In this document: positions 55,884 through 64,000 of the stretch, in pieces
Numbering within the stretch: position 1 is the first letter of the stretch
Layout: the number at the start of each line of letters is the position of its first letter
Origin: a bacterium
Lineage (GTDB): Bacteria > Cyanobacteriota > Vampirovibrionia > Gastranaerophilales > Gastranaerophilaceae
Reading direction: 5' to 3'
DNA length: 64,000 bases
Assembly (NCBI GenBank): GCA_017396695.1
Contig: JAFQLC010000003.1
Span: 62,001-126,000 of the forward strand
The notes under the pieces: model-generated
The model's input: the letters and a program-made list of their open reading frames with translations, nothing else
Databases searched by the model: none
Told to the model about the DNA's origin: nothing
Translations under genes and position numbers: made by a program

Positions 55884-56687
55884 ATGTCTGAATATAGCTT
55901 AAAAAACACTCTGTCATATAGATTTCTAAGACAATCCGCAAAAGATTGGAAGGATTTTTTAGTCACTTTTGGAAACATTGGGAAAGATTTTAATAGAGTT
56001 ATAAAATATATTCTTAGGCTTGAAATCGATGCTAATAAGCTAATAGAGCAGTCTTCCCGCTTTGCATTTGATAGCTTGCCAATAACACTTACTATCGTTT
56101 CAATGACGGCAATAATTATCTCAATGCAAATTTCGCCTGAACTTGTAAAACAAGGGGGAGGAAATTTTATTGGGATGATGAGCGCAATAGTTATGACAAG
56201 AGAGTTGTCTGCCATTATGAGCGGTTTTGCAATAATTTCAATGATAGGTTCATCATTTGCATCAGAACTTGCAAGTATGTCTGTTACAGACCAAATTAGT
56301 GCAATGAAGGTGCTTCGAGTTGACCCTGTAAAATATTTAATCGTTCCAAGAGTTACGGCAGGCTTCATTATGATGCCATTTGTTGTAATTCTTTCGTCGT
56401 TTGTTGGTTTGTTTTTCGCAGGGCTTGTTGCAAACATAACAGCAGGAGTTAGTGCGCTCAACTTCACAACTTCTATGTGGCAGGGGTTATTCATAAAAGA
56501 TATTATGGTAATGCTTTTGAAATCAGCATTTTTTGGCGGCGCAATAGCGCTTATTAGTTGCTCTTGCGGATATTCAACAAGGGGCGGCGCAAAAGATGTT
56601 GGTATTTCAACCACAAAAGCAGTTGTGTGGTCATTTCTTGCAATAGCCTTTTTGGATTGGATTTTTGCAATATTGTTCTATATGTAA
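55884..56687 (+). CDS. mlaE: MlaE/YrbE-type lipid ABC permease
   Basis: Permease of the MCE-linked transporter that moves phospholipids between the two membranes of a Gram-negative envelope. 267 residues, about five helices. The family signature is visible in ALPITLTIVSMTAIIISMQ-like residues 57-77, MTRELSAIMSGFAIISMIGS and VLRVDPVKYLIVPRV. The C-terminal CGYSTRGGAKDVGISTTKAV is typical. It is first of the operon mlaE-mlaF-mlaD-lpxK-metF and has a predicted leaderless start. The chloroplast homologue is TGD1. Confidence 0.93.
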   Translation: MSEYSLKNTLSYRFLRQSAKDWKDFLVTFGNIGKDFNRVIKYILRLEIDANKLIEQSSRFAFDSLPITLTIVSMTAIIISMQISPELVKQGGGNFIGMMSAIVMTRELSAIMSGFAIISMIGSSFASELASMSVTDQISAMKVLRVDPVKYLIVPRVTAGFIMMPFVVILSSFVGLFFAGLVANITAGVSALNFTTSMWQGLFIKDIMVMLLKSAFFGGAIALISCSCGYSTRGGAKDVGISTTKAVVWSFLAIAFLDWIFAILFYM

Positions 56688-56696
56688 GGAAAAAAT

Positions 56697-57422
56697 ATGA
56701 GTATAATAGTTCAAAATTTAGTTAAAGAATTTGAGGGAAAAAAAGTTTTAGACGACATATCATTCACAGTAAACTCTGGAGAAACACTTGGAGTTGTTGG
56801 TTTTTCAGGAAGTGGAAAAAGTACAATTTTAAAACTAATTTGCGGTTTGCTTTATGCAGATTCAGGTAAAATTCAAACTACAAAAGGCGACATCGCAATG
56901 ACTTTCCAATATAGTGCCCTGTTTGATTTTTTGAATGTGTTTGAAAATATTTCATTTCCACTTGTTGAAAGACCTGAATTTAAAGGAAAATACTCTAAAA
57001 AAGACTTAGAAAGAATTGTTGCAGAAAATTTAAAGATTTTAGGCTTAAAAGATATTGAAGACAAATATCCTTCCGAATTATCTGGCGGTATGCAAAAAAG
57101 GGTAAGCTTTGCTCGTGCAATTGTAACCAAGCCTTCAATCATTCTCTACGATGAACCAACTGCAGGTCTTGACCCTGTTTCATCAACCATTATCGAAGAC
57201 TACATTGTAAGCCTTAAAAATGAACTAAATGCAACTTGTATGGTTGTAACCCACCAATTATCAACAATCAAAAGAGCAACTGATAAAATTATAATGCTAT
57301 ATAAGGGGAAAATCGTGTTTAAGGGCACAACAGAAGAATTTTTGAAGGCAGAAAACCCTTACGCAAAACAATTTATTGACGCAGCCATTGAAGGACCTAT
57401 GGATATATTGCAAGAAGATTAA
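56697..57422 (+). CDS. mlaF: MlaF-type ABC ATPase
   Basis: Drives the lipid transporter from the cytoplasmic side. 241 residues. Walker A GFSGSGKST, Q-loop TFQYSALFD, signature ELSGGMQKRVSFARAI, Walker B IILYDEPTAGLDP and H-loop VVTHQLS. The SALFDFLNVFENI stretch is characteristic of MlaF rather than other ATPases. It follows mlaE by 9 bp. Confidence 0.95.
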   Translation: MSIIVQNLVKEFEGKKVLDDISFTVNSGETLGVVGFSGSGKSTILKLICGLLYADSGKIQTTKGDIAMTFQYSALFDFLNVFENISFPLVERPEFKGKYSKKDLERIVAENLKILGLKDIEDKYPSELSGGMQKRVSFARAIVTKPSIILYDEPTAGLDPVSSTIIEDYIVSLKNELNATCMVVTHQLSTIKRATDKIIMLYKGKIVFKGTTEEFLKAENPYAKQFIDAAIEGPMDILQED

Positions 57423-57459
57423 ACCCTTGTAATATAATAAATGGGGAGAGGAAAAGAAA

Positions 57460-58827
57460 ATGAAATTACAGAGTAATAAAACATCATCATCACTAAAGGT
57501 CGGAATACTTACAATCACAGCAATCACAATTCTTATCTTTACTGTGCTTTGGGTAAAAGGGCGCTCACTTTCAGCAGGCGATAGATTTGAAGTTACATTC
57601 CACGATGTAAATGGCTTGAGGGCAGGTTCTGGAGTTCAAATGATGGGGCTCAGAATTGGTCAGGTTGAAGAAATCATCCCTGTTGTTGATGGCAAAAATT
57701 CACATGTAAAATTAAAATTCGTAATTACAGAAAAAGGCGTTAAAGTTCCACCTCTTTCTTTAATTTCAATTCAGCAATCAGGGCTAATTGGGGAGCAATT
57801 TTTAGAAATTACTCCGCCTGAAAATAAAATAATGTATGTTCCAACATCTAAAGGAACAACTGCAATTGAATCAAACGATTCTGTACTTATGCTATTTAAC
57901 GGCGAAAAGAAAAAAATTGGGACAATTGTGAATGCCCAAGTTATCCCAACAAGAGAACTCCCAAGGGAAAAACAAGAACAAATTTCAACTGATAACACAC
58001 TAAAGATTGAATTTAGAATTGATATTGCAGGACTTTGGATAGATGCAGACGATTTTGGTATTGAAGTGTCTAAACAAGAAGTTCTTTTAGTGCAAAACAC
58101 AGGCGATGTTATAGAATATCCTGAAAAAGAAGAAAAATTCACAGTAATTGAGCCTATGCGCCTTGCGGAATTTATGGATTTAAACTACAAAATGGCAAAA
58201 TCTTTGAATAAAACAAACGAAAGAGTTGCAAAAATTCTAAATGATGAATTTATAAACGAAATCACAGAAAGTGTTAAAAACATCAACACGTTAACCCAAA
58301 AAGCAACAACAACCTTTGAAAAAGCAAATGCATTGATTGACACAAGCAAAAAGGATATGGATGAAATCTTAGGTCAAAGCGAAGTGTTGATTAGCAAGTT
58401 AATTAATTTAACAGACAACATTAACAAACTTGCAGGCGACGAAAACCTTAGAGATAACGTAATGGATGCAACCAAAGCGGTTACAAAACTCTCAAACAAC
58501 CTTAATTGCTTGCTTGAAGCAGAAGACACAAAAGAAGTTCTTGGCGATATTCAAGCAATTAGCAAAAACTTAAACGAAATTACAACTTATGTAAATGAAT
58601 TTTCAAAAGATCCAAAAGTTAAAAAAGAAATAAAACAAATTGTTGAGAATGTGGCAAGTGCAACAAATCAAATCAATTCAACACTCGCTTCTGTTAACAA
58701 TTTAGACGATGAAGACAAAACAAAAATAACAACTATTCTTGCAGATATTGGTGCAACAACAAAAAATATGAGAAAATTCTCAGAAAAATTAAACAAGAGA
58801 TTTCTACTTTTTAGGTTGATGTTCTAG
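57460..58827 (+). CDS. mlaD: MlaD-like MCE-domain protein
   Basis: Periplasmic, membrane-anchored substrate-binding subunit. 455 residues: a cytoplasmic tail, one transmembrane helix (VGILTITAITILIFTVLWV, residues about 13-31), and the MCE domain (FHDVNGLRAGSGVQMMGLRI to LIGEQFLEITPP, about 42-125). A second beta-rich part follows, then from about 230 a long helical/coiled-coil region of the kind that could bridge the periplasm. It is much longer than E. coli MlaD (about 180), closer to cyanobacterial and chloroplast TGD2. GGGGAGAGG precedes the ATG. Confidence 0.92.
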   Translation: MKLQSNKTSSSLKVGILTITAITILIFTVLWVKGRSLSAGDRFEVTFHDVNGLRAGSGVQMMGLRIGQVEEIIPVVDGKNSHVKLKFVITEKGVKVPPLSLISIQQSGLIGEQFLEITPPENKIMYVPTSKGTTAIESNDSVLMLFNGEKKKIGTIVNAQVIPTRELPREKQEQISTDNTLKIEFRIDIAGLWIDADDFGIEVSKQEVLLVQNTGDVIEYPEKEEKFTVIEPMRLAEFMDLNYKMAKSLNKTNERVAKILNDEFINEITESVKNINTLTQKATTTFEKANALIDTSKKDMDEILGQSEVLISKLINLTDNINKLAGDENLRDNVMDATKAVTKLSNNLNCLLEAEDTKEVLGDIQAISKNLNEITTYVNEFSKDPKVKKEIKQIVENVASATNQINSTLASVNNLDDEDKTKITTILADIGATTKNMRKFSEKLNKRFLLFRLMF

Positions 58828-59874
58828 ATGAATTTAATGTCCAAAATCCAAAGAATGCATTATTCAAAATTTAAACACACACCTTTGATGTGCGCACTTT
58901 TAGCACCAAGTTTTTTCTATAACATCGGAATAAACATCAAAAATTTTCTCTATGAAAAAAATGTTTTAAAAGAAAAAAAAGTAAACGCAAAAGTAATTTG
59001 CTTTGGAAATTTAACAACAGGCGGAGTGGGCAAAACCCCTATCGTTATTGAAGTTGCTAACCAGCTTTCTCGAGAAAATAAAGTTTGTGTAATATCTCGA
59101 GGTTACAAAGGAAAACTCTCTTCAAAAAATGTAAATGTAATTAAAGACTACGAAAAAATTATAATTGAAGACCCAATATTATCTGGCGATGAACCAAATT
59201 TAATTGCAAAAAACATACCTAATGCAATGCTTATAACATGCGCCAATAGGGTTAAAGCAGCAAATTATGCAATTGAAAAATATGGCGCAGAAATTATAAT
59301 TTTGGACGACGGTTTTACAAACAGAAAATTAAAAAAAGATGTGCAAATTCTATTATTTGACGCAGAAAAAATGGTTGGAAACGGAAAACTCTTGCCTGCA
59401 GGGCCACTAAGAGAACCCTTAAAAGAAATAAAAAGGGGGAATAAAATCCTTCTTATCAACAAAAGCGCAAAAGAGTTTGAACTCACAGAAAAAATTATCA
59501 AATTCTTCAATTACAAATCAATTGAAGTGTGCAATGTGGTTCCCGATGTTTACATAAACCCAAGCACAGAAGAAAAAATATCAAAAAAACAAAAAAATAT
59601 TTACGCATTTTGCGCAATAGGGCAACCTGATAGCTTCTATAATTTCTTAAAAAAAGATTTCAACGTGCTTGGTGTGTCAACATATTCAGATCACCACCAA
59701 TACAAAGAAGCAGACATAAAAGAATTAGAGCAAAATGCACTTTCTCGAGGTGCAGATGCGATTATTACAACAGAAAAAGATTATGTAAAAATCTCAAAAT
59801 ATAATTTTTCGAAAATTCCATTGTTTGTTTTAAAATTAAAAAACGAACTCAATATTGAAAGGCTATTAAGTTGA
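58828..59874 (+). CDS. lpxK: Tetraacyldisaccharide 4'-kinase
   Basis: Adds the 4'-phosphate to lipid A at the inner membrane. 348 residues with one N-terminal membrane stretch. The P-loop is GNLTTGGVGKTPIVIEVA, with the catalytic VISRGYKGK, DDGFTNRKLKKDVQI and LLPAGPLREP following. It proves that lipid A is made. It starts directly after the mlaD stop. Placement with the Mla transporter links lipid A synthesis to envelope lipid transport. Confidence 0.96.
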   Translation: MNLMSKIQRMHYSKFKHTPLMCALLAPSFFYNIGINIKNFLYEKNVLKEKKVNAKVICFGNLTTGGVGKTPIVIEVANQLSRENKVCVISRGYKGKLSSKNVNVIKDYEKIIIEDPILSGDEPNLIAKNIPNAMLITCANRVKAANYAIEKYGAEIIILDDGFTNRKLKKDVQILLFDAEKMVGNGKLLPAGPLREPLKEIKRGNKILLINKSAKEFELTEKIIKFFNYKSIEVCNVVPDVYINPSTEEKISKKQKNIYAFCAIGQPDSFYNFLKKDFNVLGVSTYSDHHQYKEADIKELEQNALSRGADAIITTEKDYVKISKYNFSKIPLFVLKLKNELNIERLLS

Positions 59875-60731
59875 AATTAAGCGAAATATACAATTCTAGT
59901 GAAACGAAAATCTCGTTTGAAATATTCCCTCCAAAGAGCGAAAACTACGAAGAAAAACTTAAAGAACTAGAGCAAGAGCTAATAAGGTTAAAGCAAGTTA
60001 ATCCTGCACTTATATCAATAACATATGGCGCATGTGGCTCTAACAGAAACTCAACAATTGAAATAGCAAAAATGATTAAAGAAAAAATCGGCATCATTCC
60101 AATGCAACACTTAACTTGCATTTGCTCAAGCCTTCAATTTATTCAAGACTACATCAAAGAAATTGAAGATATGGGGCTAGAAAATGTGCTTGCCCTCAAG
60201 GGTGATGAGCCTAAAGATAATCTTGTATGCTATAAAGATTTTCTATATGCAAACGAGCTTGTAAAATACATCAAAAAACACTCTTCGCTTGAAGTTGCAG
60301 TTGCAGGTTATCCTGAAAAGCACCCGAGTGCACCAAGTCTTGACGAAGATATCAAGAGACTGAAGGCAAAAGTTGATACGGGAGCTGTTTGCATATTCAA
60401 CCAAATGTGCTTTGATAACACAAATTTCTTAAAATATAGAGATAAATGCACCGCTTCAGGCATAACAAAACCACAAATTGCAGGCATTTTCCCAATAACA
60501 AACTATAAACAAATAAAAAGAATAACTACAATGTGCGAAGCGCAAATGCCAAAAAAACTGGTTGAAAATCTTGAAAAATATAAAGATAACCAAGAAGACA
60601 TAATAAAATATGGTATAGATTTTGCAAGCGAACAATGCGCTGAACTTATTCAAGAAGGAGTTGCTGGATTGCACTTTTATACACTCAACAAAGCGAGTGC
60701 GACACTTAAAATTCTTGAAAACATTCACTAA
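59871..60731 (+). CDS. metF: Methylenetetrahydrofolate reductase
   Basis: FAD enzyme that reduces 5,10-methylene-THF to 5-methyl-THF for methionine synthesis. 286 residues, TIM barrel. SFEIFPPKSENYEEKL at the N-terminus, HLTCICSS, NVLALKGDEPKDN (family RGD is KGD here) and FNQMCFDNTNFL. The TTG start overlaps the lpxK stop (TTGA), with AGG upstream. Last gene of the mla-lpxK operon, with no functional link to it. Confidence 0.94.
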   Translation: MKLSEIYNSSETKISFEIFPPKSENYEEKLKELEQELIRLKQVNPALISITYGACGSNRNSTIEIAKMIKEKIGIIPMQHLTCICSSLQFIQDYIKEIEDMGLENVLALKGDEPKDNLVCYKDFLYANELVKYIKKHSSLEVAVAGYPEKHPSAPSLDEDIKRLKAKVDTGAVCIFNQMCFDNTNFLKYRDKCTASGITKPQIAGIFPITNYKQIKRITTMCEAQMPKKLVENLEKYKDNQEDIIKYGIDFASEQCAELIQEGVAGLHFYTLNKASATLKILENIH

Positions 60732-60732
60732 T

Positions 60733-60897
60733 TTAGAAAAAATCTTTGCGGTGTTTAGTTTGCAAATGCGCAAAATGTGAAAACTTAGACCTAATTGGGT
60801 CAGTTACAGGCGATTTTTGCACATGTTTCAACGGGTTAAAATCAGCTTCAACTTCACGTTTAATTTTAATTTCTTCTAAAAACTTCACTTTCCTCAT
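60733..60897 (-). CDS. Small basic protein of 54 residues
   Basis: Short ORF 36 bp downstream of rsmD on the same strand. The protein is basic and His-rich (KREVEADFNPLKHVQKSP, SKFSHFAHLQTKHRKDFF), with no membrane segment. There is no ribosome site, but TATTAT lies 6 nt before the ATG, the same layout as the leaderless genes. Unrecognised; it may be real or chance. Confidence 0.4.
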   Translation of the reverse strand: MRKVKFLEEIKIKREVEADFNPLKHVQKSPVTDPIRSKFSHFAHLQTKHRKDFF

Positions 60898-60933
60898 AAT
60901 TATATAATAGCATATTTTGGAAGTTTTTAAACC

Positions 60934-61473
60934 CTAGCGAGTGCGTGAAATAAAATAAAGCTTTGCCCTGCCATATGTTTTTTCTTTAAAGATTTCGAAA
61001 TTAGAGGGAATTACCTGCATGAAATCAAAGTTCATTTTTTTATCGCATTCAACAACAAGCGCCCCACCCAAGGCAACTTTATCAAATGAACCTGCAATAA
61101 TTTCAGAATAATCGTTATTCCAAGGCGGGTCAATATAGATTACATCGTAAATATCACTAGTATTTTTTATAAACTTTTTATAATCAGAAACTATGATTTT
61201 TTTATTTAAGCCTATTTTTTTCAAATTCGAAGATGAAAACGAAGCAATTTTTTGATTAATTTCAACCAAAGTAACATCAAAGCCTCTTGAATAAGCTTCA
61301 AGCGCCATTATTGCGGAACCTGAATAACCATCTAAAAAATGAAGCCCTTTAAATTCTGAAAAATAAGAAAAAAGCACATTAAAAACTGCTTCACGCACAA
61401 TTGATAACGTAGGACGTGCGCCAGAGGGAGTAGTTAATTTAGTATTTTTATATTGTCCACCTGTTAATTGCAA
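60934..61473 (-). CDS. rsmD: 16S rRNA (guanine-966-N2)-methyltransferase
   Basis: Methylates 16S rRNA on the small subunit. 179 residues. The N-terminus LTGGQYKNTKLTTPSG with RPTLSIVREAVFNVL is diagnostic. SAM binding is LHFLDGYSGSAIMALEAYSRG, and catalysis DPPWNND (NPPY-type). The start is the TTG at 61473, backed by AAGGTGAT upstream and by the family N-terminus. The frame stays open much further, but that stretch is antisense to the next gene and is not coding. Divergent from the reductase gene across 30 bp. Confidence 0.93.
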   Translation of the reverse strand: MQLTGGQYKNTKLTTPSGARPTLSIVREAVFNVLFSYFSEFKGLHFLDGYSGSAIMALEAYSRGFDVTLVEINQKIASFSSSNLKKIGLNKKIIVSDYKKFIKNTSDIYDVIYIDPPWNNDYSEIIAGSFDKVALGGALVVECDKKMNFDFMQVIPSNFEIFKEKTYGRAKLYFISRTR

Positions 61474-61503
61474 AATTATCACCTTTTTTGTAGTTAATAT
61501 AAC

Positions 61504-62865
61504 ATGAAAAAAATTGTTATTATAGGCGGTTGCGCCGCAGGGCCAAAAGTTGCGGCAAAATGCCGCAGAATGAATAAAGAAAACGAAATTCACCTGTACA
61601 CAAATGAAAAAATTGTGTCTTATTCTGCTTGCGGGCTTCCATATTACATTGAAGGAATTGTTCCAAAAATTGAAAATTTGATTATAAGAACACCTGAAGA
61701 ATTTAGGGATGCAGGAATAAATGTGCATCTTGACCACACTTGCACAAAAATAATTCCAGACGAGAAAGCAGTTATTATAAATAATGAAAAAGTGCGCTAT
61801 GACGAACTCGTACTTTGCACGGGAGCTCGTGCCAAAGATGTTAAAATTGAAGGCGGGCACCTGAAGAATGTTTACAAATTGCGCACAATTCAAGACGGAA
61901 TTGCAATTAAAGAAAAAATGAAAACCGCAAAAACAGCGGTTATTATTGGTGGTGGATACATCGGAATTGAAATTCTTGAGGCACTTATTGCAAACAACAT
62001 CAAAGTTACAATGCTTGAAGCGGGAGAGCAAATATTATCAAATTTTGATAATGATATAGCAAAAATTATCCAAAATTATATTCACAAAAAAGATGGAGAC
62101 AAAGTTGAAATAAGAGAAAAAACAAAGGTTGATAAAATTGTGGGCAAAGACGAGTTTGTTGGGATAATCACAGATTCGGGCGAAGTTATAGAGGCAGATT
62201 TCTGCATTGTTGCAACTGGGGTTATGCCAAACACTGAAATTGCAAGCGAAGCAGGGATTGAAACAGGGCGAAGTGGCGCAATTAGGGTTGATAACCGAAT
62301 GCAAACAAACATCGAACACATTTGGGCAGCAGGCGATTGTTGCGAAAAACATTGCTTAATAACAAAAATCCCAATGTACATATCTCTTGGCTCGATTGCA
62401 AACAAAGAGGGACGAGTATGTGCTATAAACGTATCTGGTGGAGACGAAAAATTTGAAGGAGTTTTGTGCTCATTTGTAACTAGATATTTTGATTTCACAA
62501 TAAGCACAACAGGGCTTACTGAGCAACATGCACTTGAATATTCTAAATTTATAAATATCGAACCAATTTCAGCAACGGTCAAAAAACATGACCGGGCAGG
62601 ATATATGCCAAACACAAATGAAATCACACTAAAACTTGTTGCGGATAAAAGAACAGGAGAAGTGCTTGGAGCACAAGCCGTTGGCAAAGGCGATGCAGAT
62701 AAAAGGATAAATATCGCAACAAGCGCACTCAAAAGCAAAATGACTGTTGATGAGCTTATTAATCTTGACCTAACTTATGCGCCGTCATTCGGGACACCCA
62801 TTGACCCGCTACTTGAAGCAGCATATAAGCTAAAGAAAATTATTGACACAAAGAGGCATAGTTAA
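61504..62865 (+). CDS. CoA-disulfide reductase / NADH oxidase family flavoprotein
   Basis: FAD and NAD(P)H-dependent pyridine nucleotide-disulfide oxidoreductase with a single redox cysteine, C43 in SYSACGLPYYI. 453 residues. FAD binding is KIVIIGGCAAGPKVAAKCRR, NAD binding AVIIGGGYIGIEILEAL, and the second FAD motif HIWAAGDCCE; the C-terminal dimer domain has LGAQAVGKGDADKRINI. The variant CAAGP replaces the usual VAGG after the first glycines. CoA-disulfide, polysulfide or water-forming NADH oxidase activity are all possible. There is no ribosome site. It overlaps mutS by 26 nt, tail to tail. Confidence 0.88.
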   Translation: MKKIVIIGGCAAGPKVAAKCRRMNKENEIHLYTNEKIVSYSACGLPYYIEGIVPKIENLIIRTPEEFRDAGINVHLDHTCTKIIPDEKAVIINNEKVRYDELVLCTGARAKDVKIEGGHLKNVYKLRTIQDGIAIKEKMKTAKTAVIIGGGYIGIEILEALIANNIKVTMLEAGEQILSNFDNDIAKIIQNYIHKKDGDKVEIREKTKVDKIVGKDEFVGIITDSGEVIEADFCIVATGVMPNTEIASEAGIETGRSGAIRVDNRMQTNIEHIWAAGDCCEKHCLITKIPMYISLGSIANKEGRVCAINVSGGDEKFEGVLCSFVTRYFDFTISTTGLTEQHALEYSKFINIEPISATVKKHDRAGYMPNTNEITLKLVADKRTGEVLGAQAVGKGDADKRINIATSALKSKMTVDELINLDLTYAPSFGTPIDPLLEAAYKLKKIIDTKRHS

Positions 62866-64000
62866 TGGCACGTTCGAGTATGCAATCAGGCAATCCAGCG
62901 TCTTGAGCAATTTTTATTCCATGGCTTTTATCCAAAAATCCATTTTCGATAATTCTTTTTGAATCAACTAAAGAAATTGCAATAGGGCGGATTTTTGAAA
63001 CATTTTCTTCGTACATAGTTTTTAGATTATGATAATGTGTTGCAAAAATTGTTTTTGCACCTATAAATTCGATAATATATTCTGAAACCGCACGAGCAAT
63101 TGCAGACCCATCTTGTGTTGAAGTTGATTTTCCAAGTTCATCTAGCAAAATTAAACTATTTTTTGATGCATTATCTAAAATTTGCTTCACATCGTACATT
63201 TCAAGAGCAAAAGAGGATTTGTTTTTATAAATATTATCAAGTGTACCAAAACGAACAAAAATCTTATCAAAAAGAGGAAGTATTGCAGATTCAGCAGGAA
63301 CATAAGACCCAACTTGCGCCATAATGGAAATTAATGCAATCTGGCGCATCAAAGTTGATTTTCCCGCCATATTGGCGCCAGTTAAAAGAACGAAATTAGG
63401 CAAATTTCGACTAAATTCAAACGAAGTTGGCTGAAAATCAGTCGAATTATATGAAAGCGAAGGATGCAGAGCGCAATTAAGGTTCAAGTTATCATCACCA
63501 AATTCAGGGCAAGTGTAATTTTTATCAAGCGCAACTTGCGAAAATGCAAAAAGCATATCAAATAAGGCAATTTTATCTGAAAATCTTAAGATTAAATCAG
63601 AATATTGAACCACATAAGAAGATACCTTCTCAACAAGATAGTTTTCAATGGATGCTCTATTTGCATTTTGTAAAACATAGTCAAGCGAAAGCTTCTCGAG
63701 AGTTTCGGTTAAATATCTTGTGCAGTTTGCTAGTGTTTGATACAAAATAAAATCTTTTGGGGCATTTTTTGCCTCAGTGCGAGGAATTTGAATTATGAAT
63801 TTATTTTTAAATTGAATAATTTTTAAATTTTTAATTTTAGTTAAGGTTTTAAGTTTTTCTTCATAAGATTGAATCTCGGATAAAATTTCTTCAATTTTGT
63901 TTAAACAAAATCCAAAATCTGGACTAAGCATTGGGTTGAGTGGGTTTTGAATGTCATCTGAGATATTGTTTTCAAGAAAAGTGGTGATGCTTTTAAGTTC
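62840..64000 (-). CDS. mutS: DNA mismatch repair protein MutS, N-terminal part beyond the window
   Basis: C-terminal 386 residues of a MutS-family ATPase. The frame stays open from 63931 to the window edge, so the ATG at 63931 is internal and the mismatch-binding part lies outside. Walker A is TGANMAGKSTLMRQIAL, followed by AQVGSYVPAESA, Walker B SLILLDELGKSTSTQDG, and the histidine ATHYHNL. The usual DEIGRGTST reads DELGKSTST here, a divergence at normally strict residues. MutS2 is unlikely, because no Smr domain or long linker follows; a specialised MutS paralogue is possible. Confidence 0.85.
   Translation of the reverse strand, partial: ELKSITTFLENNISDDIQNPLNPMLSPDFGFCLNKIEEILSEIQSYEEKLKTLTKIKNLKIIQFKNKFIIQIPRTEAKNAPKDFILYQTLANCTRYLTETLEKLSLDYVLQNANRASIENYLVEKVSSYVVQYSDLILRFSDKIALFDMLFAFSQVALDKNYTCPEFGDDNLNLNCALHPSLSYNSTDFQPTSFEFSRNLPNFVLLTGANMAGKSTLMRQIALISIMAQVGSYVPAESAILPLFDKIFVRFGTLDNIYKNKSSFALEMYDVKQILDNASKNSLILLDELGKSTSTQDGSAIARAVSEYIIEFIGAKTIFATHYHNLKTMYEENVSKIRPIAISLVDSKRIIENGFLDKSHGIKIAQDAGLPDCILERAINYASLCQ

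Noticed and set aside
61468..61496. TTGCAA-17-TAGTTA as promoter of the CoA-disulfide-reductase-like gene
   Set aside because: The -10 matches poorly, so I did not count this gene among the leaderless set although it lacks a ribosome site.
61474..62031. Long minus-strand extension of rsmD (frame open to 62031)
   Set aside because: It is fully antisense to the reductase gene, rich in Phe/Asn/Cys, and unlike the RsmD family. The TTG at 61473 has a good ribosome site and a family-like N-terminus.

Overview
The window is low-GC bacterial DNA, densely packed with short operons. The best guess is a gut-type, non-photosynthetic cyanobacterial relative (Gastranaerophilales / Melainabacteria). Support: Gram-negative envelope genes (KDO-8-phosphate synthase, lipid A 4'-kinase LpxK, an MCE/Mla lipid-transport operon); a close homologue of LdpA, an iron-sulfur protein otherwise associated with cyanobacteria; the efp-accB-accC order; two short flagellins; and several proteins with an N-terminal ISP / SFG / SFKG tag that I associate with this lineage. 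The assignment is an inference; no rRNA gene is present.

Layout. 1-4.5 kb: end of an MsbA-like ABC exporter, SstT, and an LdpA-HAD pair. 4.6-10.2 kb: a frameshifted AAA ATPase divergent from a giant HD-domain protein, both tagged. 10.2-15.5 kb: two exported proteins (one a dead M48 peptidase), tRNA-Ala, thrC-hom and gltX. 15.6-20.8 kb: SIMPL protein and ligA, divergent from a PLP decarboxylase and deoB. 20.8-25.3 kb: two tagged proteins, an MgtE-N-like protein and a short DnaJ. 25.3-31.5 kb: queE, adh-ilvD-nth, trxA and a full ABC exporter. 31.6-34.9 kb: tRNA-Pro, a sigma-28-driven unknown protein, a tagged kinase-fold-like protein and tRNA-Leu. 34.9-42.1 kb: nadC-nadB, kdsA, recA-rfbA and two flagellins. 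42.4-46.7 kb: cca, accC, accB, efp and a helical-repeat protein. 46.8-52.9 kb: a small ORF, a tagged protein, a UDP-glucuronate decarboxylase, crcB, tRNA-Asp, rpmA-rplU and leuS. 53-55.8 kb: a phage-tail-like orphan pair and an amidohydrolase. 55.9-64 kb: mlaE-mlaF-mlaD-lpxK-metF, rsmD, a CoA-disulfide-reductase-like enzyme and a partial mutS.

The most interesting signals are regulatory or family-wide. (1) At least seven operon heads (hom, ligA, the PLP decarboxylase, dnaJ, nth, kdsA, mlaE) have a -10 hexamer only 6-7 nt before the start codon and no Shine-Dalgarno, which predicts leaderless mRNAs. (2) Several divergent promoters share or mirror elements. (3) A consensus-quality sigma-28 promoter drives an unknown protein at 31851. 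(4) A group of proteins without signal peptides carries a short N-terminal ISP/SFG/SFKG tag, which may be a targeting or export signal.
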